DNA of 64,000 nt, from NCBI GenBank assembly GCA_019633425.1, contig WSUB01000158.1:1-64000 (forward strand), written 5' to 3'. The DNA comes from Tulasnella sp. 424 (Eukaryota; Basidiomycota; Agaricomycetes; Cantharellales; Tulasnellaceae). Below the pieces are notes generated by a model that worked only from the letters and a program-made list of their open reading frames with translations, had not been told where the DNA came from and ran no database searches. Positions 11,896-22,865 of the stretch are shown here, piece after piece. The position numbers and the translations under genes are program-made. Every line of letters begins with the position of its first letter. Positions within the stretch are counted from its first letter, which is position 1.

Positions 11896-12262
11896 GATGT
11901 CGTAACGAGGGCGCGAAGGCGAAGAGGGAGGGGCAGAGCTCAAAAGCTGCAGGATTGGCCAAGGATCCTTTTGGGACGCGAGATAGATGTTGGCAGTGTG
12001 CATTGCTAATATTCGGTGTCGGTGTCCACGGCCAAGTATGACCATTTAGAAGGGGCGCCGAGGGCGCGTCGTCGATTGGGATTAATGTTGAACGGCGGTT
12101 CAAGTTGGCGGTCGTAACCGGATATCGTGGCACAAACAGCGCGCCACACTTGTCACTGCACCACCCAATCCCCAGCTGCTGGAGTTTGATCCCAAATCCT
12201 ATATCGCTCTTCTATGGTAGCTTAGGGATAGTACTATCCAGTCTGAATATCCCTCTTGATCA
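11896..12262. promoter_or_regulatory. Divergent intergenic region, oxidase pseudogene 2 / kinase A
   Basis: The only sequence between the dead oxidase start and the kinase A start, so it should hold the kinase A promoter and formerly the oxidase promoter. Parts recur at about 2048-2108 and upstream of kinase B. No specific factor site is claimed. Confidence 0.5.
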
Positions 12263-14840
12263 ATGAAGAAGACAAACAAATTCACCCCCAAAGACCTTGA
12301 CCCAGCCGTCTTGGTAAGTCGCTTGTCCATGACGAAGGGGCATACGTCCTGCAACGAGCACTAACGTATGGACTACAAAGGACCAAGTACTTCAGTCCCT
12401 ATCGGACTACTATATCTCGAAGCGTCGGCTCAAGGTCCACGAAACGACACTCGGCAAAGGAGGGTTCGGAACAGTGAAGCTCGCCGAGCTGTGGCCGAAC
12501 GTGTGGATCCAGTTCGGCGGCACCCCGACCACCGTCGCAGTGAAGGAGCTACGAACGGAGAATCATGATGGTGTACCATTGAGGACTGCTGCCGTTGGTC
12601 TAGGAGTCCCTTACTATTTACAGGCAGCAACCGCTGACTCGTGCTATTCCCGGCTCACCAGAGACTCGCAAGGGAGATCAAAGTCTGGGCCTCTTGCAAC
12701 CATGAGAATATCCTCGAATTTACTGGATATTATCTCAGCAAGGACTTTAAGAAAGCCTACCTGGTATCTCCGTACATGACCAACGGTAATATAAAAGAAT
12801 ACCTATCTCGGGAGGCACCATCCCAAGAACAGCGGCTGGAGTTGGTAAGTCGAACTCATTTGGCGGTAGGATTGCAATATGACAGTGAAACTCCTAATAG
12901 GTCTGTGGTACCATCATGGGTCTTGCATATCTTCACTCAAGAAATCCACCTGTCGTGCATGGGGACCTAAAATCCGTATGTCCACCTTCAACCATCATAC
13001 CACCCTCAGTTTCCCCGTTACCTGCGGAGCTGTGGCATGAGTTATGAAGCCTCGTCTCACTGCCCCGCCCGAACTAACTTGAACTGATTGCTTTCTGGTT
13101 TCAAAATTGCGGTGAAACCAGCTAAACGTGCTCGTCAATAACACGGGCAAAGCGCTGCTGTCTGACTTCGGCCTCGCCAAGGCAATGGAAAGCAAACCTA
13201 CGGGCTTAAGCACGAGCAACAGTTTCAAAGGAACTATACGGTACACTAGCCCCGAGGTATTGAATGGAAGTCCGCGGGACTGCCCAAGCGATATATGGGC
13301 TTGGGGGTGTCTTGTTCTGGAGGCGAGCACACTCAGACTTAGAGTTCAGCTGCTGCCGGCTACTGACTAAGGATGCAATCGTATAACAGATAATAACCGG
13401 CAACCCGCCATATCATGAGTGTCAGACCGAGACCCAGGTCCTGGTTTTAATCTGTGGACACAGAGACCATCGCAGGACGCCAGAGCCATCAGATACATCA
13501 TCGCTACCCATGACCGCATTGGCATTGCTGAAGAGGTGCTGGCGCTTTGAGCCTGGTCGAAGGCCTGATGCGCAGCAGTGTCTCCAACGCGTTGAAAACA
13601 TACTTTGGGTAATGTATTCTCTTTGCTATTGCTTCCAACTTCTGAGATCTGCCTAGCTAACCATTGCTCCACAAATGGTCTCCGAAGCTACTATCTCTCG
13701 GCTTACCGCAGCATTTATTTATTCCGTCAACGAGATTTGACCTTTCGGTGTGGCCGTCAAACTCTACCAATGTTGCCGATATCGACGGTACTATGACCGC
13801 CAGACTTTTAATCCCAGACACATATGCAACAGTCAAGGTCGAGATAATTTCTACCTCTGATCGGGATTGCCTCAAGGTGAGACACGTTAAGCTTTATAGT
13901 CTGTCGCATCACTAAACTCCTAAAACTTTATGAAGACGGCAGTTGAAGCGTTTAATCGACAGCGGAAACTTACGCACAAGAACCTGCTTGAAGTTACAGG
14001 ATACTCAATGGGTTTCGACTTAGAAACATTCGTCACTGTATGGTCATATACCGGCCAGCAGACCCTGCTTGAGTATCTAGTGCACCGAAACAAACGCTTA
14101 GCGTCAGGGGCAAGATTTAAGCTGGTACGCTTGTGGCTACCCATTAACTAATGAGAATGATAGAACATCACACTATTGTAGCTCCAGGACATGGTGAAAG
14201 GGCTTGTGTATCTTCATTCATCCTCAGTGAATATTCCGCTTTGCGTCCTAAACCCGGTACGTCTGTCATTTACATTTGACTGGAGTGCCGTCTAACGGGA
14301 GTTCCCATCTTGAATGATAATGGACCTTTTGGACAATTAAAAACAGTGGAACGTATTCGTCAACAACAAGGGTGAGGCTGTACTGTCACTCATCGGAATG
14401 GCCGGACAGCGTCAGATTCGCAAAGATAGGGACAGAGAATTGGTCAGCCCACCCGTCCATCTCTGGGTCGATCCGCTTGCACGACATACGAACGATTTCA
14501 ACTCAAAATCAGGCATATGGTCATGGGCATGTATCGTCTTGCAGGTAAGGTTTGGGCAAACGCTGTTTCTATTAAGCGGCATGTTTACCTTTGCCCTCCC
14601 TTCCGTTGCGAACAGGTGATGTGCGAAATTCGGCAATTCGACCGTGCCTCTATCCATAGCCGAACATTTATGAAATCCACGAGGCACTCGCGACACCCGG
14701 AGCCATACTTACCGCCTATCCTCCCAGCTCGTTTACTGGGGCTTGTAAGGCAGTGTTGGCATTTGGATCCTGATGAGAGACCCAGCGCAAGCGATTGCTT
14801 AGATGTCCTTGATCTCGTCATCCAGGAAGGTTGGACTTAG
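12263..14840 (+). CDS. Tandem kinase-pseudokinase protein A
   Basis: Predicted 597 residues from eleven exons: 12263-12313, 12381-12593, 12662-12844, 12901-12975, 13122-13322, 13390-13608, 13712-13876, 13936-14124, 14182-14256, 14347-14544, 14616-14840 (1794 nt, open). Domain 1 (about residues 33-314) looks active: glycine loop GKGGFGTV (42-49), VAVK Lys72, HGDLKS Asp171, DFG 189-191, YTSPEV. Domain 2 (about 320-597) has the kinase layout (KNLLEVTGYS, LEYLV, YLHSS, WSWACIVL, RPSASDCLDVL). It has LCVLNP in place of the catalytic-loop HRD (452-457) and LIG in place of DFG (472-474), so it should be a pseudokinase. Intron 5 appears to be GC-AG (13,323-13,389). Family: Ser/Thr or TKL-like fungal kinases; the partner is unknown. 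Paralogues B and C share exon structure. Confidence 0.85.
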
Positions 14841-15339
14841 TGGTGGTGAGATCTTTCGTCAACAACACAATCGATTAAATGGCAAAACTGAACTAATATT
14901 GTTTTCGAAAGCGAAAAGATACCGGGTTCAGGGGGTGGTGTAGAAACCGTGACAATCCCCGGTTTCGCGAGAGGCACCCGCCCCACACACGATGACCTCG
15001 TTTGTTGAATGAACGCCGATACCTAGCTCTTTGGAATTAGTTTCCGTCGTTAACCTTCGTGTCGCATTGAACCGTCCTAATCACCGAATGATGATCAACT
15101 TCCGGTATTTGCATATGTTGGTCGGACTAAGGGGGCCGACGTCCCTAAGGCATACCTGAGAGGAACAGTGATGCGTGGAGCACGTCGCGAGATGGTTTCA
15201 GCGTCCCTGGTGACACTGCCAAAGTAGTCTCATAAAATTCGTCCGCATAAAATTGCAGAGTTGTAAAAACACACAAGTCCGTAAAGTCTAACAAGAATCC
15301 CCTGCCCATCGCTCTACTCGCACATCCGTCCTTCCGAGT
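14841..15339. other. Spacer between kinase A and oxidase fragment 3
   Basis: No gene. From about 15,110 it carries the duplicated spacer (tggtcggactaa, ggcatacctgag, gtggagcacgtcgc) also present at about 19,085-19,155. The oxidase 3' flank follows (acacacaagtccgtaaagtc). Confidence 0.7.
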
Positions 15340-15905
15340 TCCACCTCAGTCATCTACTTTGAAAGTGGAGGATAGGCGGAGTCGGGAGTCACTGGGGAAG
15401 GTGGGGGCGTTGTCTAGGGGAACATGTTTGAATCCTAGAGCCTAGGAGAGGTGTGGGCGGATAATGAATAGAGAGGAAGGGGAGAGGGACTAACCCTTTT
15501 GATCGACGGAAAGCTCTCGTCACTGAACCCTCACCTCGACCCGTCGAAGGTAAAGATGTAGTCGAGCGAAGTGGCGATCCAGCTTGATTGCTAGTTAACA
15601 AGAAAATGGCTCGGTATCAGCAATAGACTTCCAATGCTTTATCATAACAAACCACGTACATAACCTCGGGGGTTTGAGCGTACTCCTAGTCGAAATGATA
15701 CTTCTCTGCGACCCAATGTACTTGTCCTTGGAGCGTTCGTCAAGAAAGCTTTAGCCGGCACAAACTGTCAAGTCGACTTTGTGTTTGTTGATTCGTTCGC
15801 TTGAGGAACGGTGAGGCGGCGACGTCAGCGTTCGCCCCGGTCGAATCGGGATCAAAGAGCACGTACTCGTGCCAGTGTCGGCTTTATGAGATGGCTTAAC
15901 CATTT
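15340..15905 (-). pseudogene. Amine oxidase copy 3 (internally deleted fragment)
   Basis: The 3' flank and stop region of the oxidase gene (atctactt at about 15,352-15,359) run directly into the beginning of the exon that encodes LLDEA..LSS, so exons 7-12 and most of exon 6 are missing. What remains corresponds to exons 3-6 (GFKH..., SVDQKG, QLDRHFAR-type region, YAQTPE, ERINK). It carries further point damage, such as a stop in the WEYAQ stretch (tactcctagtc). Upstream it breaks off before exons 1-2. It lies between kinases A and B, the expected position of an oxidase in the duplicated module. Confidence 0.85.
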
Positions 15906-16312
15906 AGCAAGGGTTCTTTAGGGTAGTCGTTGATGGGATTGTCGGTCGCCGATCGGTCGGTGGCGGCCGTAATCGGAGATCGCAGCCTTGCACGGACGGC
16001 ACCGATTGTTGTGCCTACGAATTTTTGCCACTTCCGCCCCTAATTGTCTCGGGCTATCTAAGGGAGGTACGCTGTCACAATTAGTGAGCCGCTTTGAAAG
16101 GATTAAATTGTTTTCTTCATATTTCTATTATAATGTTGATGGTAGAGTCGGGGTAATCGGAGATCGTGCCACAAGCGCCGAGTGCACCACTGAATTGCCA
16201 ACACGGCCTTGTGGCCGCACCACCTTCCATCTCTTGAACTTCGGTCCGAAAAGCAACACAGTTCTTCCACCCAATTTCACAAATCGTCTATCCATACCCC
16301 TTGATCATATCA
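15906..16312. promoter_or_regulatory. Upstream region of kinase B
   Basis: Contains two diverged copies of the kinase 5' flank motif (gtaatcggagatcg at about 15,970 and 16,154) and so the likely kinase B promoter. No gene is seen in it. Confidence 0.45.
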
Positions 16313-18875
16313 ATGAGCAGCACATTTAAGCCTAAAGACCTTGACCCGGCCGTCTTGGTAAGTGGCTTCCGGTCCTCAGGCAAGTTACGCCAAGGGGATA
16401 CGTTCTACGATGAGCGCTAACATAAGGAACACAAAGGGTCAAGTACTTGAGCCCCTATCGGACTATTATATATCGAGGCGCCGGCTCAAGATTCATGAAA
16501 GGACGCTCGGCAGAGGAGGGTTCGGAACGGTAAAACTTGCAGATCTATGGCCCACATTTTGGTTCCCGTTTGTTACTATCCCGACCCCCGCTGCAGTAAA
16601 GGAACTGCAAATGGAGAGTCACTATGGAGTACCATTGAGGACTGCGATTGTCGGTCTAGCAGTTTATTTTTTTGCTGATTCCAGCAGCGATCGTTGATCC
16701 GACTCTTTTCAGAGGCTTGCCAGGGAGATGAAAGTCTGGGCGTCCTGCAAACACAAGAATATCCTCGAATTTACTGGATATTATCTCAGCGAGGACTTTC
16801 AGACCGCTTACTTGGTATCTCCGTACATGACCAATGGTAATATAAAAGATTACCTATTTCGGGAGGCACCATCCAAAGAACGGCGACTGGAGTTGGTAAG
16901 TGAAACTCAACTCACCACTTCTCCCATTGCAATACGACTGAGAATGTCATAATAGGTATTGGACACCATCAGCGGCCTTGTATATCTCCATTCAAAAGAT
17001 CCACCTATTGTGCACGGGGATCTGAAGTCGGTATGTCTACCTTTAACCATTAGCCACAACTCGACCCATTCGAAGGCTTGTCTCATTGTCCCACCCGAAC
17101 CGGCTCTAATACATTGCTTCTATCTTTAAACCCTGGGGTAAAAATAGCTAAATGTGCTTGTCAATAACGAGGGCAGAGCTCGGCTTTCTGACTTCGGCCT
17201 TGCCAAGGTGATGGAAGCCAAACCGACAGGACTAACCACGAGCAACGGTTTCAAAGGTACCCTTCGATACTGTAGCCCAGAGGCTTTGGATGGAAGCCCA
17301 CGTGATTTCCCAAGTGATATATGGTCCTGGGGCTGCCTTGCTCTGGAGGTGGGTACACTGATGTTCTAGCTGCTGTCGGTTGGTGACCATGGCATATCGC
17401 AGATAATCACCGACAACCCTCCGTATCATGAAATGACTGACACTCAAGTATTGCTTTCGATCTGTGGGCCTAAAGCTAATCGAAAGACGCCAGAGCCATC
17501 AGATACGTCACTGCTACGCCTTTGGACCACGAAATTGCTGAGGCGGTGCTGGAGCTTTGAGCCTGGTGAAAGGCCTGATGCTTGGCAGTGTGTCGATGAA
17601 GTTGAAACCAAACACCGGGTAATGTATTCCCTTGCTACTGTCGCCAACACAAGACACTCACTTCACTGACTATTGGTCGGAATACAGCGTACAATGATAA
17701 TGGACTTTTCTATAGAGCCGTGGTTCTTTGTCCCATTAGCGAGATTGAACCTTTCAGTTGAGCCGGAGGACTGGAACGATCTGGTCTATGGGGTTTCTCT
17801 CGCCAGACTTTCACTCCGAGAGACAGATAAGGTCGTTATGGTCTCTTCCTTTTATATGGGTTCCAAAGGCGAGCGCTGGGTGAGGCGTGTTAAGTTCGAT
17901 AAATCGTGCCGTTACTAAGCTTCTTCAACCCTCTGAAGACGATAGGGTGCTGTTTGTTTCAACGATGGGCGCTGCAGCATGAGAACCTGCTCGGATATAC
18001 AGGATACTCGATGGATCTAGGTTTGCACCGATTTTACGTTATATCTCCCTATATGATGGGCCAAACTGTCCTCCTGCAATATCTTCGCCGAAACCGGCAT
18101 TTGGCGCCAGGGGCAAGATTAAAACTGGTATGCTTATGCCCACCTATCAGCTGATGACGCTGATAGGGTCTAATAATGCTGTAGCTCCGGGATATTCTGA
18201 AAGGGCTTGTATATCTTCATTCCTCCATCCATGGGCAGCACGGTGCCCTAAATCCTGTATGCCATTTCTTTAGACTTGGCGTGGATGATGAGTGACAGGA
18301 ATCATTATTATTTCTCTGTCGGATGATTGAAAACCAGTGGACCGTAGTTGTCAATGGGGAGGGGAAGGCAGTCCTCTTACTCATCGCCAGCCCTCGGCCA
18401 TGGATGCGCGATTACCAGGGCCGGGCTAGGTTATCTGAGCAACTCACCAATATGTGGCTCGGTCCCGAGAAACAAACGACGATGAGCATAAACGGAGATA
18501 GCTGGCCGTGGGCATGTATTGTCCTGCAGGTAAGTCTGAGCCAACTCTCTTGCCGCTCAACACCGTGCTTAGCTTGACCTTCTGTTGTGTTTTCAACAGG
18601 TGATATGTGAAAGTCGGCAATACGACGGTACTTCGATTCATAGCCCCCAATTCATGGAATCCAAGAAGCACGGCGAAAACCCGGAGCCAGACCCAGTGCC
18701 TCTCCTTCCTGATCGTTTACTGGGGCTTTTAAGGAGCTGTTGGAATAGGGACCTTTGGCAGAGACCCAGCGCAAGCGATTGCTTGGATGTCCTGGATCTC
18801 GTCATTCAGGAAAATGCGGGGTTGGCTGCGGTGAGATCGTTCTCTAACACTGGGTGGTCAATCAGGCAAAACTGA
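16313..18875 (+). CDS. Tandem kinase-pseudokinase protein B
   Basis: Predicted 617 residues from eleven exons: 16313-16357, 16437-16649, 16713-16895, 16956-17030, 17148-17348, 17403-17618, 17688-17879, 17939-18127, 18185-18256, 18338-18529, 18600-18875 (1854 nt, open). Domain 1: glycine loop GRGGFGTV (40-47), AAVK Lys70, HGDLKS Asp169, DFG 187-189, YCSPEA, all present. Domain 2: HENLLGYTGYS, LQYL, YLHSS, then HGALNP (Ala459 for the catalytic Asp) and LIA (477-479) for DFG, so catalytically dead by sequence. It ends in the same RPSASDCLDVLDLVIQ helix as A and C, with a longer tail. It is a tandem duplicate of kinase A; exons 2-5 have identical lengths. It is convergent with oxidase copy 4, with about 450 bp between the stops. 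Confidence 0.87.
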
Positions 18876-19328
18876 CATATATTGTTTTCGAAAGGGAGAA
18901 GCCGCGATACTCGGCTCAGGGATGGCGTAAGAAGCTTCCCCGGTTCTGTGGAAGGGGAAGGAGTTTCAGGAGGATTTCGCGATCTAGTTTGTAGGAGAGT
19001 CGTCGATGCATGATGATGACTCGTTCTTTGATTTCCGCTGTTTGTCCCGTCCTAATGACCGAGTGACAATCGGTATTTGCACTTACTGGTCGGACTAAAG
19101 GGACCGACCTCACCAAGGCATACCTGAGGGTACCCCGTGAGGTGTAGAGCACGTCGCAAGATGGAAGTTTCGGCGTCCCTCATCACGCTGCCAGAGCGGT
19201 CACATACCATCCATCCTCATAATATCAGTAATTAATAGAACACACACACAAGTCCGTAAAGTCCGATACGAATTGGCCGCACATCTCCCCACTCGCACAT
19301 CCGTCGTTCCGAGTTCCTCCTCAACCAT
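18876..19328. other. Convergent 3' spacer, kinase B / oxidase 4
   Basis: No gene. It carries the duplicated spacer and oxidase 3' flank motifs (tggtcggactaa, ggcatacctgag, acacacaagtccgtaaagtcc) shared with about 15,110-15,350 and, in part, about 9460-9545 and 2112-2265. Confidence 0.7.
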
Positions 19329-21635
19329 CTACTTGTGAACCTCCTGAACCTGGTACCACTGCGGGAAATACTCATTCTTGTTCTTGAAATCTTCTCCCGT
19401 GGTGGCGGGGCAGCCTTTACCACCGCTCTTGACACAGGACGCGATGGCTTTGCCGGCCTTTTCGCCCTCGAGGTAAGCTCCTTGGAGGTATCTAAGGTGG
19501 GCGGGCAGAGAGAAGCAGCATCAGTACCCTGTCGATCATAAAGGGGCGAGAGGCTAAGAGGGAAAACGTACCCGTAAAATTCGAAAGAGGTATGTTCTCC
19601 AGCGAAGTAAAGAGTTTGGACGGGTGCGCGGAGGTTATCTTGGTGCTCGACGTAGAAGCTGCGAAAATAACAAAACGGTTCAGAGGGTTGGACTTCAAGC
19701 CCACGGGCGCGGTGATGACGCACCTGGATGGCCAGTTGGAGAAGGCTCCCCGAGTCAACTTGTCGTTGAACCAGCGGTTGAAGTGCATATTCTTGGGACG
19801 AGGGATGTCTTTGCCGGGGTACATGTTCTTAAGAACGCCCATGACTTCGTCGATGACCTGTTCATCGGAGAGGTTCTCGACGCGTTCGGATTCGTCGCCC
19901 TATCGTCACGAGAGAGAAAAGGGAAGAAAAGGGTGAGACAAAGCAGTATTAAAGAATGAGACGGCTCAAACGTACGGTGATAGTAACGAAGTAGCTGTGA
20001 AGAGCGAAGAATAAGAGTTATAAAGTGAGCGAGGGAACAGGAAAATGAGGCTTATGGTGAGAGACGTACATTCCGGATCCGGGGAAGAACCTCGCGTGAT
20101 CGAGAGACTGCCAGACCGGATAGTAGCCACGTCGGTAAGGGTCGGCGTACAATCCCATCTAAAAAGGAACGATCCCATCGCCAGTCCGTCAGTTTTCAAA
20201 GCTACGCTCCAAAGCCGAATAGCCTACCTCGTTGTCATCCCAGAACTTCTCTTCCCATTGCAAGAAGATCTATTCCCCGCACGCGTTCCAAGTCAGTCGC
20301 CGAGCACCGACGCTGTCGATAGGAAAACCGGACCGACCTTGGTGTAAGTGCCCATTTTCATCGAATCGATAGCTTCCCTCTTCCAACTGGGTAGAGCGGG
20401 TTCGAACTTGACGTCCTCGGGGTGCTGCAACACGCCGACGGAGAACGTGGTCAACGCGTACTTGGCTGTGAGTACTTTCCCAGACTCGAGTTTGACCGCT
20501 ACGCCGGAGTCGGAGTACTCGATGTCGGTGACGGTGGAGGAGAGCATGACTTGGGAGTCCTTGAGGAAGGTGGCGGCTTCGTCGAGGAGGATGTGTTTGA
20601 AGCCTGGGAGGAGTGGTGTCAGGATGAGCAAGCCGATAATGATAAAGAAAGAGAAGAGGGACCAACCCTTTTGATCGACGGAAAGCAAATTATCCTCACT
20701 GAACCCTCCCCTCGACGGGTCGAAGGTAAAGTTGTAGTTGAACGAGGTGGCGATCCAGCTCGATTGCTAGTTAACGAAATCGCATGGCTCGGTATCAGCA
20801 AAGACTCTCCCCGCATGTCTCGAACCACGAACCTCGGGGGTTTGAGCGTACTCCCAGTCGAAATGATAGTACTCCGAGGCCCAATCGTACTTGTCCTTGG
20901 GACGTTCGCCCATAAGGCTATACCCAGAACGAGCCGTCAAATCGACTTTTTTGTTGTCGATCCGTTCGCCTAATAGATAGAGTGAGGCGTCCTCATCAAC
21001 GATCGACACCGTCGAATGAGGGTCAAAATGCGACATACCTGCACCAGTGATGAGAGCCCCGTAAGCTTCCTCGGCCCGGGTGAACTACACGAAAGGGACG
21101 GGAATTGCGTTCCTCAGTCAGCAAGGTAGACTGGGCAGCCAGCGCCTTTCGCTTACAGCCTCTGAAAAGTTTGCGTGTCCATTTTCGTCGTAAAACTGGA
21201 GGTCTTCCCAGTTGTTCGTGGTCGTCACGAGCTTGTGCTTGAGAGCGAGACTGTAAATGGGGTTGATGGGGCCATTGCCTTGAAACAAGTACAAAGGATC
21301 AGAACCCGAGGGTCCGTTGACCATCGTCGCTAGACCACGTCGCTCTTACCAGTTTGAGTACCCTGCACCCAGTTACACCCGACTTCGACAGTGTAGTTGT
21401 CGAGCTTGTAACTGTGCATCCTCCCTCCGAGTTCGTCCCTCGCTTCGACGATGAGGTAGTTCTCGATACCGGCCTTGTGGAGTTGTTCTGCGGCGATAAT
21501 ACCCGCGACACCTCCGCCGAGGATGAGGACGTCGTACTGCCCGTCAGAGTTCCATCGCGGGGACGAGAATGCGGATGGGAGTGGGGACGCGGTTGCGAAC
21601 GATGCGAGGAAAGACGTGAGGAGGAGGGAGAACAT
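19329..21635 (-). CDS. Secreted flavin polyamine/amine oxidase, copy 4
   Basis: Predicted 510-residue secreted FAD amine oxidase. Twelve exons: 21350-21635, 21157-21278, 21039-21084, 20833-20969, 20667-20766, 20338-20603, 20228-20269, 20070-20158, 19976-19994, 19724-19899, 19572-19658, 19329-19491 (1533 nt, open). A signal peptide (MFSLLLTSFLASFATAS) leads to the Rossmann motif LILGGGVAG (37-45), LIVEARDELGGRMHS, GCNWVQGT, KIFLQWEEKFWDD, GYYPVWQSLDH, GDESERVENLSD and the C-terminal FAGEHTSFEFYG / GAYLEGEKAG segment. This is the ordinary PAO layout, and the C-terminus YFPQWYQVQEVHK matches copy 1. One exon is only 19 nt (19976-19994) and is conserved in copy 1. The enzyme should release H2O2 extracellularly; which amine it uses is unknown. 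Confidence 0.92.
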
Positions 21636-22865
21636 GATGTCGTAAGAGGGGGCGTGAAGAGGGGAAGGAGCTCAAAAGCTGAGGGATCGCTAGACCGACC
21701 GTGGATGTCCTTTTAAGAGATGGGCTGGATGTTGAAAGTGCGCATTACTAAGGAGAGAAATACGGCCAGGGTGCACGGCCAGTGGCTTTTCGGGGAGGAC
21801 TCGACATGGGAAGTGTCGAGTTTGTGCTGGTTGAATTGCCTTGAGGATCAGACTATTTTGAGGCGAGGCTTGGCGTAGGCGACGATCGTCGGGACTCGAA
21901 AAAAAGGGACCGAGGGAAAAATAGATAGGCACTGAACCCTGGCCCCACTTTCGTGTATTCGCGAATGAACGGCCACGGACGAGGAGTTCAACATTTCGAC
22001 CGGTACTGTAGTGCATAGTGAATGTCTGGAGGGAGGAGGAGCTCGAGCCAGAGCATGATGTGTCGACGGTGAATCAATGGTGGCTGTCGGAGATGAGGAA
22101 GGGTAGGCGGGCGAACGGACGCCGAATTCGAGGGATTCTGCCTTTCACAGAGCCTCGAGAGCCTCATTAGCCTTGTCCATTTCCACTTTTTGAGCCTTTA
22201 TGAACGTGACCAGAAACCTTGCTCTGCGTGGGGGGCGGTAGAATACGGGCTATCCCAACGCCCGAAGTGAGCTGGGTTGCAGTCACTTGATGGCGTTTAG
22301 ATGGGAAAGTTGACTTGAGGAGATTACTCCCAATGCCTATAATTACTTAGAAGCGTAAATGCTGTGGCTGGCTGGCTCTCCACCTTCCAGTGGGCGTCAA
22401 GTTCGCAACCGTCGGGCCAAGAAGATCCGCCTCCAGCCCCCATGTTCTGGTGCCCGACTCGGTTGTTCGGACCTGGGGAGATGAAGGGAGGCGTGGGTGA
22501 TAACTTAGTCAGCAAGTGAGTTTTTTTATGAACGGAAAAGGGAATTGGAGCCAAGCCACAACGGGAAGATGCTGGAAGATCAGTCACATGCGGGGGTAGG
22601 AATTGATCGCAACATCAACCAACCAACAAGCAAATCGAATGTGCTCGAATTTGGAGCATGGACGTTACCTTCTTGCCAAACAAAACCGACCGAAAATGAT
22701 CGTTCGCCAAACCAAAAAAAAAAACGGTCTGTCCAAGTCCTGTTACTGGGATCCGATGAGAACGTGTCTTGTCATTCCTGAAAAGTTTGGTGCCTTCAAC
22801 CTTGCTTAGATGGGCAATCTCGTTGCGGGATATCCCATCCCGCGGGTGATGAAGCTTTGTTCGGA
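21636..22865. other. Oxidase copy 4 upstream region; no gene seen
   Basis: A diverged duplicate of the region upstream of oxidase copy 1 (about 4620-5740). No supported gene. It is interrupted at about 22,866 by a LINE fragment. Confidence 0.7.
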
